Shown here: positions 52,996 through 61,940 of the stretch, piece by piece
Numbering within the stretch: position 1 is the stretch's first letter
How the letters are laid out: the number at the start of each line of letters is the position of its first letter
Source of the DNA: CAYZJR01 sp964503045
Lineage (GTDB): Bacteria > Cyanobacteriota > Vampirovibrionia > Obscuribacterales > Obscuribacteraceae
Direction of reading: 5' to 3'
Length of the DNA: 64,000 bases
Assembly: GCA_964503045.1 (NCBI GenBank)
Contig: CAZCZI010000003.1
Coordinates: 115,704-179,703, forward strand
The notes under the pieces: generated by a model
What the model saw: only the letters and a program-made list of their open reading frames with translations
Database searches by the model: none
What the model was told of the DNA's origin: nothing
Position numbers and translations under genes: made by a program

Positions 52996-54552
52996 CTACT
53001 TGGCTGCAATCAACGACTTACCGTTCATCTCAGCGGGCTTATCAATTCCCATGATTGCAAGCACTGTCGGCGCCACATCGGCCAGCGAACCGGAAGTCAG
53101 TTTGGCGCCGTTTCTCAATCCGACCGTATCGCGCTCTTGGAAGCTCGCCACCACGAATGGTACCGGCTGCGTAGTGTGCGCCGTGTGCGGTTCGCCGGTG
53201 TTGTAGTCAATCATCTGTTCGATGTTGCCATGATCGGCGGTAATCAAAAGCGTTCCTTTCGCGCGATTGACAGCTTCAAGAAGCTTGCCAAAGGCAACAT
53301 CGACAGACTCAACCGCTGTAATCGCCGCTTCCATTATTCCAGTGTGTCCAACCATGTCAGGATTGGCGAAGTTGAGAACAATAAACGGATATTCGCCCGA
53401 TGCAATTGCTTGGCATGCAACTTCGCAAACCTCAGGCGTCTGCATCGATGGGCTCAAATCGTAAGTAGCCACCTTCAACGATGGGATCAACTTTCGCGTC
53501 TCGCCCTCGACAGCATTCTCCTTGCCGCCGTTCAGAAAGTACGTGACGTGAGCATATTTTTCAGTCTCGGCTGTATGGAACTGCCCAATATGATGGCAGG
53601 ACAATAACTCAGGCAAAGTGTTATCAACTTCACTTGCCACCGGCAACGATTGCGGATTGAAGGCAATCGGCAACTTCAGCGATGCATCGTATTCAGTCAA
53701 GCATGCATAGTAGATATTCGGTGTTATCGGCCGCTCGAAGCCATCAAAATCTTTTTGTGTCAGAGCGCGACTTATCTGCCGCACTCTATCGGGGCGGAAA
53801 TTGAAACAGATGACACTGTCACCATCTTTGATACTGCGCGGCGTAACAATCGCAGGCAGCACGAACTCATCGCCCACATCCGCATCATACGATTCGCGAA
53901 CCGCATCTTGCGCGCTGGAGCAATGCTTGGCGTCACCACAAACAACAGCACGCCAAAACTTTTCTACCCGCTCCCAGCGATTGTCGCGATCCATCGCATA
54001 ATATCTGCCGCAGACCACTCCAACCGTTCCGACACCAGCTAATTTATTCTCTAACTCCTTCATGAATCTGTGCGCCGATCTCGGCGGAGTATCACGACCA
54101 TCCAGAATCGGGTGCACGACAAGATTTTGAGGTTCAATAGAATTGCGCTTCGCCAGCTCGATCAGCCCATCGAGATGATCGGGACTGGAGTGCACGCAGC
54201 CGTCTGAGACCAAACCAAAAAGATGCAGAGCACCACCAGTCTTCTTCACATGATTGATTGCCTGCATCAAAACTGGGTTCTTGAAAAATGTTCCGTCCAA
54301 AATCGTTTGAGAAATTAGGGTCAGCTTCTGAATGATGACGCGACCGGCACCGATGGTAAGGTGTCCAACCTCCGAATTTCCCATCAACCCCGGCGGCAAT
54401 CCGACGGCCACACCCGAAGCCTCAAGGATGGTATTGGGGAACTTGGCGAGCATTTCGTCATAGTTGGGAGTTTTCGCCGCCAGTATCGCGTTGCCCCGCT
54501 TTTCGGCGGTTACGCCCCAGCCGTCAAGAATCAAAAGAACGATCGGGCCCAA
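52996..54552 (-). CDS. gpmI: 2,3-bisphosphoglycerate-independent phosphoglycerate mutase
   Basis: The 518 residues match iPGM: LLILDGWG, the catalytic Ser in MGNSEVGHLTIGAGR, HPILDGRDTPPRSA, CGRYYAMDRDNRW, FNFRPDRVRQ and the metal-binding TADHGNIEQM. It interconverts 3- and 2-phosphoglycerate and with enolase forms lower glycolysis. The TTG start is well supported by GAGGAGGGG six nt upstream. Confidence 0.97.
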   Translation of the reverse strand: MGPIVLLILDGWGVTAEKRGNAILAAKTPNYDEMLAKFPNTILEASGVAVGLPPGLMGNSEVGHLTIGAGRVIIQKLTLISQTILDGTFFKNPVLMQAINHVKKTGGALHLFGLVSDGCVHSSPDHLDGLIELAKRNSIEPQNLVVHPILDGRDTPPRSAHRFMKELENKLAGVGTVGVVCGRYYAMDRDNRWERVEKFWRAVVCGDAKHCSSAQDAVRESYDADVGDEFVLPAIVTPRSIKDGDSVICFNFRPDRVRQISRALTQKDFDGFERPITPNIYYACLTEYDASLKLPIAFNPQSLPVASEVDNTLPELLSCHHIGQFHTAETEKYAHVTYFLNGGKENAVEGETRKLIPSLKVATYDLSPSMQTPEVCEVACQAIASGEYPFIVLNFANPDMVGHTGIMEAAITAVESVDVAFGKLLEAVNRAKGTLLITADHGNIEQMIDYNTGEPHTAHTTQPVPFVVASFQERDTVGLRNGAKLTSGSLADVAPTVLAIMGIDKPAEMNGKSLIAAK

Positions 54553-54690
54553 AAGAATCCCCTCCTCGACAATGCTTTAATCGCGACATCTATATTGGCG
54601 ACATTGGGATTGTAGCCTGTATGTCTTTTTTATATAACCCCGAGTGACGCTGCGTGACAGCCAAGTTATTTAAAGACCTCCAATAACGGA

Positions 54691-54696
54691 TATAAT
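54691..54696 (+). promoter_or_regulatory. Perfect -10 box upstream of the PhoR-like gene
   Basis: TATAAT occurs 15 nt before the first in-frame ATG at 54706; no good -35 is visible, which would suit an activator-dependent promoter. The first ATG would be almost leaderless. Confidence 0.4.
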
Positions 54697-54759
54697 TGCG
54701 CCCCGATGCGCCTCAACTTTATTTATAGAGCGCGTTTATATATGAACGAGGACACCAAT

Positions 54760-55506
54760 GTGACCGGCACGACCTCTCCAGTCGAGAAAGAGGCGTCGGA
54801 ACGCAAAACATCAGACAAGACTTCCGTCGATTGGATCGCGGAGGCATCGCACGAGCTCAGGCTGCCGATTGCCAATATCAAGCTTCTGGTTGAAACGCTG
54901 TTGGATGGTGCTATTGACGATCGAGATGCGGCGATTCGCATGCTCAAGCGCACACAACAAGAAGTGGATCGCCTGCAGAGCCTGGTCGTCAATCTGCTTT
55001 CAGTCGAACAAGTGGCTCAATCTTTGTCGGATGTTCAAGGGCAATGGGTGAGCCTGGAAGAAGCCGGACGATATGCGATTGAGTCCACGGGCCGCTTGGC
55101 AAAAAGCAAAAACATTTCCGTGTCGATGGACATACAAAAGGACTGGGTCATATATGCAAATGCAGACCAACTGTCACAAGTACTGCTCAATCTGGTGGAA
55201 AACGCAATCAAGTTCACAGACGAAGGCGGCCGTGTAACTGTGAAATCGGGCATTAAACCTGGCTCTTTCGAGGTGATCGACACCGGAATCGGAATGGCGC
55301 AAGAAGAAATTCCCAAAATCTTCAAACGCTTCTACCGCATCGACCGCGCCAAATCACGCGGCTCGACCGGGCTCGGTCTGTCGATCGTCAAACACATTGC
55401 CGATCTTCACGGTGCTAAAATCGTAGTCACCTCGAAAGAGGGTGAAGGATCACAGTTTCTCTTCGAATTTCCCGGACCCAAAGCCGGCAAATCGGGAGGT
55501 GAATAA
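54760..55506 (+). CDS. PhoR-type sensor histidine kinase, soluble short form
   Basis: I prefer the GTG at 54760, which has GAGGA eight nt upstream; ATGs at 54706 and 54742 give longer products. The 248 residues hold a HisKA domain with His31 in SHELRLPI and a HATPase with NLVENAIKF, DTGIGM and GSTGLGLSI. There is no membrane helix, PAS or HAMP domain, so it must sense through a partner. The next genes are a PhoB-like regulator (overlapping by one nt) and PhoU, so phosphate signalling through PhoU is the obvious context; the pst transporter is not here. Confidence 0.88.
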   Translation: MTGTTSPVEKEASERKTSDKTSVDWIAEASHELRLPIANIKLLVETLLDGAIDDRDAAIRMLKRTQQEVDRLQSLVVNLLSVEQVAQSLSDVQGQWVSLEEAGRYAIESTGRLAKSKNISVSMDIQKDWVIYANADQLSQVLLNLVENAIKFTDEGGRVTVKSGIKPGSFEVIDTGIGMAQEEIPKIFKRFYRIDRAKSRGSTGLGLSIVKHIADLHGAKIVVTSKEGEGSQFLFEFPGPKAGKSGGE

Positions 55507-56207
55507 TGAGCGCGCAAAATCAAAAGATCATGCTCGTAGACGATGACGCCACCATCATCGAAACACTGGAATACAACCTAAAACGTCATGGTTATCAGGT
55601 CGTGGCGGTGGACAAGGGCGTTGATGCGCTCACGACATTTGACTCCGCGAATCCATCGATGGTGATTCTCGACTGGATGCTGCCGGACATGCATGGTCCG
55701 GAAATCTGCAAGCTTTTGCGCGAGCGCAATGGTGACATTCCAATTTTGATGCTGACCGGACGATCGACCCCGGCAGATATTGCAACGGGCCTTTCCAGCG
55801 GCGCCGACGATTATTTGGCCAAACCGTTCAGCATCATTGAATTGATGGCAAGAGTGCAAGCGCTTTTAAGAAGGACAGGCAGGAGCAAAGGTGCGGCACC
55901 CAAGAAAATTGAATTGGGTCCACTCACTCTCGACGATGAAGCGAAACGCGTTACCTGGCATGGCAAACCGGTTGAACTCTCACCCAAAGAGTTTGCCTTA
56001 TTGAAAGTCTTGATGCAGCAAGCAGGAAAAACTCTGACGACGGAAACACTCCTAAATCAGGTTTGGGGCGCCGATTTCTCAGGCGACGTCAAAACCGTCG
56101 CGGTGCATGTTCGTTGGTTGCGGCAGAAGTTAGAAGAAGATCCGAAAAATCCAAAACTTTTGGAAACAGTTCACAGATCCGGTTACCGGTTAAATAATCC
56201 ATCATAG
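55506..56207 (+). CDS. phoB: PhoB-type response regulator
   Basis: The 233-residue OmpR-family regulator has acidic DDD, phospho-acceptor Asp in VILDWMLPDMHG, Thr in MLTG and Lys in AKPF, then a winged helix (LSPKEFALLKVL, VHVRWLRQKLEEDP). The ATG overlaps the kinase stop codon by one base (TAATG). It should activate genes for phosphate uptake when phosphorylated by the upstream kinase. Confidence 0.9.
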   Translation: MSAQNQKIMLVDDDATIIETLEYNLKRHGYQVVAVDKGVDALTTFDSANPSMVILDWMLPDMHGPEICKLLRERNGDIPILMLTGRSTPADIATGLSSGADDYLAKPFSIIELMARVQALLRRTGRSKGAAPKKIELGPLTLDDEAKRVTWHGKPVELSPKEFALLKVLMQQAGKTLTTETLLNQVWGADFSGDVKTVAVHVRWLRQKLEEDPKNPKLLETVHRSGYRLNNPS

Positions 56208-56233
56208 GCGGCGTAGCTCAGAGGCGAAACAAA

Positions 56234-56893
56234 GTGAAATCAGAACCGATTACACTAATCAAAGAAGACGTATTATCCATGGGACGCATGGTTGATAGAA
56301 CCGTGGAAGAAGTGGCTCGCCTGCTTCGAAAAGAGCCTAATGCAGGTCTTGCCTTTATTGAAGAACAAGAAGATGCAATCAATAAAGCATTTCAACAAAT
56401 CGAAGAGCGCTGCCTCGATCTGCTTCTCGATCGCGATACTTTAGGACCAACGGAGATTCGCACGCTGGTCACGATTCCGATTATTGCATCGAAGTTCGAA
56501 CGTCTTGCAGATCACGCCAACCGTGTCGGAAGACTGGCAGTGTGGGCCGAGCAAGACAAAATCGATATTCCGCAAGAGCTTCCGGAAATGGCTCAAGTAG
56601 TGCATCGCATGGTGCAGGACGTGCTGTTGAGTTTTCTCACCGATGGAGCAGACAAAGTCAACGAAATTCTGCAAAGGGACAGTCAAGTCAATTACTTGCA
56701 TGATGTTCTCTCCAAGAAGTTGCTCTCCGATCTTGGCGAACAAGAGAGCGCCAAAGCGCAGATGCGAGCGCAATTCCTTTTTTGCGCACGATTTTTAGAA
56801 CGCATGGGTGACGCCTGCACCTCAATCGCTAAACGTATTTACTTTATCGTCACCGGAGAGAGAATGCGTCCGGAAGCTTCAGTTGGACAATAA
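56234..56893 (+). CDS. phoU: PhoU phosphate signalling protein
   Basis: The 219 residues form two PhoU repeats of three helices each, with the metal-binding motifs IASKFERLADHANRV and FCARFLERMGDACTSIAK. PhoU restrains the PhoR kinase when phosphate is plentiful and affects polyphosphate levels. The GTG start follows AGAGGCG. It is 26 nt after phoB, so the three form one signalling unit. Confidence 0.93.
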   Translation: MKSEPITLIKEDVLSMGRMVDRTVEEVARLLRKEPNAGLAFIEEQEDAINKAFQQIEERCLDLLLDRDTLGPTEIRTLVTIPIIASKFERLADHANRVGRLAVWAEQDKIDIPQELPEMAQVVHRMVQDVLLSFLTDGADKVNEILQRDSQVNYLHDVLSKKLLSDLGEQESAKAQMRAQFLFCARFLERMGDACTSIAKRIYFIVTGERMRPEASVGQ

Positions 56894-56907
56894 TAGGAAA
56901 CAAGTCT

Positions 56908-57972
56908 TTGCCAGTCTTCATACTTGCCGGCGACGAAGAATTTCTGCTCTATCGAAGACTCGAAGAGCTGAAAAAAAGTTGGCTCGATCCTACATGGGCC
57001 ACACTGAATTACACGCGTCTGGACGGCGCCAGTCTTGTCGATATCATTGATGCGGCTGCCAGTCTGCCGTTTGGACCTACCAATAAAGTGATCGTCGTGG
57101 ACAGGTGCGATCTATTCACGCGCAAAAAAAACAAAGGCGATTCCGATGCTGGTGCCGGCGCTGACGACGAAGGAAAGGCGAGCTCGAAAAAAGACATGGT
57201 CGCAGACTTTGAGGAAGCACTGAAAACGGTTGCACCTAACACTTATCTTGTTTTTGTCTCCACAAACAATTTCGACAGCAACCTCAAACTCTCGAAGGCC
57301 GCCGCAAAATACGCGACGATTGAACCCTTTGCCAAAGAACGCTATTTCCTCGGGTCCAACAATTCAAATCTAGAAAATTGGTGTGCCAAAGAGGCGAAGC
57401 GCTTTGGCGCCACGATCGAAAATGATGCTGTTCGCTACCTGCTGGATGGAACCGAGGCAAACCTCCGCCAAATATCAGCAGAATTGGAGAAGGCCGCCAC
57501 CAGCATTCTTCCGAAAAAGCACATAACCCTGGACGTGGTGGAAGAGCTCAGCCCCTACCATTCGCACGTTTTCACTCTTGCCGATCGTTGGCTTTCCGGA
57601 AATGCCGAAGAAGCAATGGCTTCCGTAACAGAGCTTCTGTCGCGGCAAAACGCCATGCAGATCATCGCAGCCATGCAAACTTTCCTGTCGAAGTGGATTC
57701 AAATGAGAGTGCTCGTGGACAAGCACAACAGCGCTCTGCCCTGGGCTCCCGGCGTCAAAAGGCGTGAGCTACCCTTGAACGAACTTGCCAAACGAATCGC
57801 CCAAGAACTTAAGACTAAGGAATTTGTGGTAGAAAAGGATCTGAAGAGGATTTCAAAGATGTCCACCCAAAAACTCATTGAGAAAAGAAACATGCTCACC
57901 AGGCTTGAGTTTTTGGTAAAAACAGGACAAATTCCCGAGGGGCACGCGCTCGAGCTGTTTATAGCCGGATGA
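56908..57972 (+). CDS. holA: DNA polymerase III subunit delta
   Basis: The 354-residue clamp-loader subunit has the HolA outline: FILAGDEEFLLYRRLEEL at the N-terminus (residues 3-20), the domain II DNARFGATIENDAV-like block, and a helical C-terminal collar domain. Between residues 75 and 100 it has a Lys/Asp/Ser-rich insert (KKNKGDSDAGAG). The TTG start follows AGGAAA by 8 nt. It opens the beta clamp during replication. It lies 14 nt after phoU and probably shares its transcript. Confidence 0.9.
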   Translation: MPVFILAGDEEFLLYRRLEELKKSWLDPTWATLNYTRLDGASLVDIIDAAASLPFGPTNKVIVVDRCDLFTRKKNKGDSDAGAGADDEGKASSKKDMVADFEEALKTVAPNTYLVFVSTNNFDSNLKLSKAAAKYATIEPFAKERYFLGSNNSNLENWCAKEAKRFGATIENDAVRYLLDGTEANLRQISAELEKAATSILPKKHITLDVVEELSPYHSHVFTLADRWLSGNAEEAMASVTELLSRQNAMQIIAAMQTFLSKWIQMRVLVDKHNSALPWAPGVKRRELPLNELAKRIAQELKTKEFVVEKDLKRISKMSTQKLIEKRNMLTRLEFLVKTGQIPEGHALELFIAG

Positions 57973-58085
57973 GACGGTAGTTCAGGGCTCCAAAGCGCCA
58001 GGTGAGGCATTGGCCCCAGCCATGTTTTGAAATTATTGAAGTAAAAAGGCAGTAATTGAATTGATTGAAGTAGTGAGGAGGGCGT

Positions 58086-58826
58086 ATGCCTGAAAGCCAG
58101 TTTGTTCTTGACGAAATGACCGTTAAGGACACGTGGCGGATCTTTCGCATGATCTCTGAATTGGTCGAGGGTTTCGACGAACTTTCAACCATTGGTCCAG
58201 CCGTATCAATGTTCGGAACCGCCCGTTGTAAACCCAATGACCCAGAATATATTCTTGCCGAAACAATCGCCAGAAAGCTCGCCGAGCGCGGCTTTGCTGT
58301 GATTACCGGTGGCGGCCCCGGCGTTATGGAAGCGGGAAACAAAGGAGCGCTTGCCGCAGGTGGCAAATCAATTGGACTGAATATAAAACTTCCCAACGAG
58401 CAAGGTCCCAACCGCTATCAAACGGTTTCGCTCGACTTCCGCTACTTTTTCATTCGGAAGTTGATGTTCGTCAAGTATGCAATTGCTTTCGTCATTTTGC
58501 CGGGTGGATTCGGCAGTCTCGATGAATTGTTCGAAACGGCAACCCTGATTCAAACCAAGAAAATCAAGCGCTTCCCGGTGTTTTTGGTGGGCTCGAAATT
58601 TTGGGAACCCCTTATGGATTGGCTGAAATCAGAGGTAATTCAACGTGGCTTCGTCTCGCCCTCTGAGTTGGAGCTTTTCACGATCATCGATGACCCGGAC
58701 GAACTGGTGAGCCAAATTGCGTGGTGCGAAGCCGAGAAGTGCTATCAAGCCGACGGCTTGTTTGCCATGCGCAAAAGAGTTCCTAAGCCCGACGGCGACA
58801 CCACCGAAGCCCGCGACGCCAGTTAG
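58086..58826 (+). CDS. LOG-family (TIGR00730-type) nucleotide-processing protein
   Basis: The 246-residue Rossmann-fold protein has the family motifs GGGPGVMEAGNKGA and PGGFGSLDELFE (PGGxGTxxE class). Members are cytokinin riboside 5'-monophosphate phosphoribohydrolases or AMP nucleosidases; the bacterial role is often unknown. An N-terminal extension of about 40 residues precedes the fold. GAGGAGGGC precedes the ATG. Confidence 0.88.
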   Translation: MPESQFVLDEMTVKDTWRIFRMISELVEGFDELSTIGPAVSMFGTARCKPNDPEYILAETIARKLAERGFAVITGGGPGVMEAGNKGALAAGGKSIGLNIKLPNEQGPNRYQTVSLDFRYFFIRKLMFVKYAIAFVILPGGFGSLDELFETATLIQTKKIKRFPVFLVGSKFWEPLMDWLKSEVIQRGFVSPSELELFTIIDDPDELVSQIAWCEAEKCYQADGLFAMRKRVPKPDGDTTEARDAS

Positions 58827-58867
58827 GACACACAACGGTGTGCGGCGACGGCGTATGCTCCAAAATT

Positions 58868-58910
58868 CATGATCTCGCGGCGCGTGATCACGCGGCGCAT
58901 GGCCATTGAC
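58868..58910. repeat. Partial copy of the dispersed palindromic element (copy C)
   Basis: About 43 bp downstream of the LOG gene carry TGATC, the palindromic GCGTGATCACGC and GCATGGCCA in the same order as the left half of copies A and B. The right half is missing. It also lies between genes. Confidence 0.65.
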
Positions 58911-59085
58911 AATCCACACTCTTTGCATCCCGACAAAGTCTGATGCTGGTTACACGGGCTCAATAAGCAAATCCTTAAATTAAGACAAGTGGTAAAAAAG
59001 CCAATCGCAGTCAAACCACTGCCTATAATCGGGCTTTGACCGGGCCAAAGCCACGGTCTTTTGCCGCCTGTCAGGAGGGAAGTCC

Positions 59086-59868
59086 TTGAAGATCGCCGTA
59101 TGTGTCAAATCCGTGCCGGATACAGAGACAAAGATTGCTATCGCAGCAGACAAAAAGAACATCGACCCAAATGGTGTTCGCTACATCACCAGCCCCTACG
59201 ACGAATTTGCAATTGAAGAAGCTCTTCGTCTCAAGGAAAAGAACGGCGGAGAAACAACTGCAATCTCCTTGGGTGGAGCAGAAGTTACTGACGTTTTGAG
59301 AGACAGCTTAGCGCGCGGAATCGACAATGCAGTTCATTTGCAAGACGCTGATTTCGACAACCTGGATCCATTGAGTACAGCGAAGGCGCTCGCGGCTGCC
59401 ATCAAAGATGGTGGCTACGATCTCGTCTTCTGCGGACAGCAAGGAGTTGGCGGCGACAACACACAAGTACCCTCGATTCTTGCCGAACTGCTGGACATGC
59501 CGCAAGCAACCATGTTGGTCAAGCTTGAAGTCGAAGGCAACAAGTTTAAAGCCGAACGCGAAATCGAAGGCGCACACGAAATCGTAGAAGGCACTCTTCC
59601 TGCCGTTATGAGCGCCCAAAAAGGATTGAACGAACCAAGATACCCTTCAATCAAAGGTGTCATGGCTGCTCGCCGCAAAGAGATCGCGGTGAAAGATGCA
59701 GCTGCGCTCGGGGTTAAGGGTCAAGTCGGCAAGAGCGTTGCCAAAGTCCACATCAAAGAAATGACAATGCCTCCAGATCGCCCACAAGGCAAGAAGATCG
59801 AAGGCGACGTAGACACGCAAGTAAAGACGCTGGTTCAGCTCTTGCGGTCAGAGGCCCGCGTGCTCTAA
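59086..59868 (+). CDS. etfB: Electron transfer flavoprotein subunit beta
   Basis: The 260 residues match EtfB: KIAVCVKSVPDTET at the start, NPNGVRYITSPYDEFAIEEALRLKE, and the AMP-binding signature VFCGQQGVGGDNTQVPSILAELL. With EtfA it forms the FAD-containing ETF that collects electrons from acyl-CoA or other dehydrogenases. The TTG start has AGGAGGG just upstream. It is the first of the two-gene etf unit. Confidence 0.95.
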   Translation: MKIAVCVKSVPDTETKIAIAADKKNIDPNGVRYITSPYDEFAIEEALRLKEKNGGETTAISLGGAEVTDVLRDSLARGIDNAVHLQDADFDNLDPLSTAKALAAAIKDGGYDLVFCGQQGVGGDNTQVPSILAELLDMPQATMLVKLEVEGNKFKAEREIEGAHEIVEGTLPAVMSAQKGLNEPRYPSIKGVMAARRKEIAVKDAAALGVKGQVGKSVAKVHIKEMTMPPDRPQGKKIEGDVDTQVKTLVQLLRSEARVL

Positions 59869-59926
59869 GGCATCGGACAACGCCTCTTTGACGTGCAACT
59901 TCCTTCAATTCATCAGGAGAATAGAA

Positions 59927-60904
59927 ATGGCTCAGGGAATTCTAGTTTTTATCGAACAACGCAACGGCAACATTCGAAAAGCCAGTTTAGAAGCGCTGTC
60001 GGAAGCCGCAAGACAAGCCGGTGGCGAGCCGGTAAGTGCCGTTATTGTCGGACAGAACGTAAAAGGACTCGCATCTGAAATCAGCAAATACAAAGCCGGC
60101 AAGGTTTATGTTGTTGACGGCGATGCATTCGGCAGCTATTCGACAGAAGCCTACACATCTGCTATTGCTGAAGCAGTGAAGAAAGCGGATCCAAAATATG
60201 TGTTTGCTGCACACACTTCAATGGCGAAGGATCTGATTCCTCGTGTCGCCGCTAGATTGGACGCTCCGTGCGTTGCCGATGCAATGGAATTGAAGAATGA
60301 AGGTGGAAAACTTACACCCATTCGTCCAATGTACTCAGGCAAATGCTATGGCGAATATGAATTCAATTCGCCATTGGGTTTCATCACCCTACGCACAAAC
60401 GTATTTCCAATGGCAGAGCCTGATGCATCACATCAAGCTGCCGTCGAAGACCTCTCAGTTACCCCAAACAACGTTCGCGCCAAAGTATCTGAGATTCACG
60501 CCGCCGCCGGTCAAAAGATCGAGTTGAGTGAGGCTTCCATAATCGTCTCTGGCGGTCGCGGAATCAAGGGCCCTGAGTCTTGGCCGATGATTCAAGGTCT
60601 GTGCGATGTTCTTGGTGCTGCAATGGGCGCGTCGCGCGCTGTTGTAGACGCGGGATGGATCGATCACCAACATCAAGTCGGACAAACAGGAAAGACCGTA
60701 AGCCCGCAACTTTATATTGCGTGCGGAATCTCCGGCGCCATCCAACACCTTGCAGGAATGTCGTCATCGAAGGTTATCGTTGCGATCAACAAAGATCCGG
60801 AAGCACCTATCTTCAAACACGCAACATATGGTATCGTCGGCGATGTCTTCGAAATTGTTCCGAAGTTGACCGAAGAAGTTCGCAAACTTCACGAAAACAA
60901 TTAG
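59927..60904 (+). CDS. etfA: Electron transfer flavoprotein subunit alpha
   Basis: I take the ATG at 59927 after AGGAG; a frame upstream to 59888 lacks a signal. The 325 residues have the EtfA N-terminal nucleotide-binding domain and the FAD domain with SGGRGIKGPESW, GASRAVVDAGW, the signature VGQTGKTVSPQLYIACGISG and INKDPEAPIF. It is 58 nt after etfB. The electron acceptor (ETF-quinone oxidoreductase or a bifurcating partner) is not in the window. Confidence 0.95.
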   Translation: MAQGILVFIEQRNGNIRKASLEALSEAARQAGGEPVSAVIVGQNVKGLASEISKYKAGKVYVVDGDAFGSYSTEAYTSAIAEAVKKADPKYVFAAHTSMAKDLIPRVAARLDAPCVADAMELKNEGGKLTPIRPMYSGKCYGEYEFNSPLGFITLRTNVFPMAEPDASHQAAVEDLSVTPNNVRAKVSEIHAAAGQKIELSEASIIVSGGRGIKGPESWPMIQGLCDVLGAAMGASRAVVDAGWIDHQHQVGQTGKTVSPQLYIACGISGAIQHLAGMSSSKVIVAINKDPEAPIFKHATYGIVGDVFEIVPKLTEEVRKLHENN

Positions 60905-60996
60905 TTAAAGTCGGAATTTTCACACACAACTTTCACAACTGCGATCTAAGTTGAAATGAGCCGAGTTCACCGGCAAATTTCAAGGAGACCGTGGTT

Positions 60997-61251
60997 ATGG
61001 CACCCCAGACAGCGTATCGATCGATGGCTATTTGTAGTACCTGCGGACGAAGCCTTCAAGATGGCTTTGTCTCGTGCCCATTTGACGGCACGGAGTTGGC
61101 AGGCTCATCCAAATCGAAGAATCTTCGCGAGTCATTCAAATCCGACGATCGCGATGCTATTCCGCTGGAGTGGAAGATCAGAATCATTGCATCGGTCGGC
61201 GCAATCAGCGCAATTGGATTCTTGATCTGGTATGTGACAAGCAATTTCTAA
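60997..61251 (+). CDS. Small membrane protein with zinc-ribbon-like N-terminus
   Basis: The 84-residue product starts at the ATG preceded by AAGGAGA (a GTG six nt earlier is too close). CSTCG and CPFDGTEL give the N-terminal half-ribbon with three Cys and one Asp, as in other membrane-tethered zinc-ribbon proteins. A single hydrophobic helix near the C-terminus (IIASVGAISAIGFLIWYV) anchors it. It is about 90 nt after etfA. The function is unknown. Confidence 0.7.
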   Translation: MAPQTAYRSMAICSTCGRSLQDGFVSCPFDGTELAGSSKSKNLRESFKSDDRDAIPLEWKIRIIASVGAISAIGFLIWYVTSNF

Positions 61252-61265
61252 TTGCAAGTGTAGCT

Positions 61266-61940
61266 CTACCGTCGACGTCTCTTAGAACCACGATCATTGT
61301 TGGTGTCGCCGTTTGAAATCGAATATAGCTGCTGCTCATTTATCTTCACCAATCCGTTCACTTCAAGCATTGTGAGAGACCCACTTAGACTTCCGACTGC
61401 TATTTGAGTTCTCTCGTGCAAAATATCGAAGCAAACATTGGGGTTCTCCGCAAGAAACTCAAATATCTTTCGCTGATCTTCATCCACGATCGTCTCAGCG
61501 ACCTTCTGTATGTCGACAGGGCAATCGACCACCGAGTCTGGAGGGTTACCAGTCGATTGAGTAATTGAAGTGCATAATGGAAAAGTTCCGTCCTCACAGT
61601 CAGTCCGAGGATTCACATCTCGCTCAATGATATGGGACCACCGAACGCGAGCGCGACTCAGATCAAAATCAATTTGCGCATGCAGCCAAAATTCAGCAGA
61701 CATATTGAAATACTTGGATAGCCGCAAAGCTGTCTCGGCAGAAATCGATCGATGTCCATTCAAGATGTCGTGGATTCGCTGAGCGGACACCCTTATATCA
61801 GCCGCCAATTGATAAGCAGATAGATTGAACTCTTCCATAAATTGGTTTCGAAGAATTTCACCGGGATGCTCTTTCGCTCCATCATTTGAAAGAGGCGACT
61901 CGTCTTCTCGCCTGCGTCGATTTCGATACTCAATAGCCAA
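61266..61940 (-). CDS. HigA-like HTH regulator with C-terminal winged helix
   Basis: The 224 residues contain an Arg-rich N-terminus, an XRE/HigA-type helix-turn-helix (HPGEILRNQFMEEFNLS, ISAETALRLSKYF, SAEFWL; about 25-105), and a second DNA-binding-like domain at about 155-205 (IFEFLAENPNVCFDIL, GSLSGSLTMLEVNGLVK) that resembles the winged helix at the end of DprA. HigA antitoxins normally partner a HigB toxin, and no HigB-like gene is adjacent. The fusion makes a stand-alone regulator likely. Confidence 0.8.
   Translation of the reverse strand: MAIEYRNRRRREDESPLSNDGAKEHPGEILRNQFMEEFNLSAYQLAADIRVSAQRIHDILNGHRSISAETALRLSKYFNMSAEFWLHAQIDFDLSRARVRWSHIIERDVNPRTDCEDGTFPLCTSITQSTGNPPDSVVDCPVDIQKVAETIVDEDQRKIFEFLAENPNVCFDILHERTQIAVGSLSGSLTMLEVNGLVKINEQQLYSISNGDTNNDRGSKRRRR

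Noticed and set aside
53137..53607. 156-codon plus-strand frame
   Set aside because: It lies wholly inside gpmI on the other strand and is a shadow of it.
56211..56240. tRNA-like start GGCGGCGTAGCTCAGAGG before phoU
   Set aside because: It resembles the acceptor and D-arm start of a tRNA, but no matching D-stem, anticodon arm, T-arm or acceptor partner follows; it overlaps the phoU ribosome binding site.
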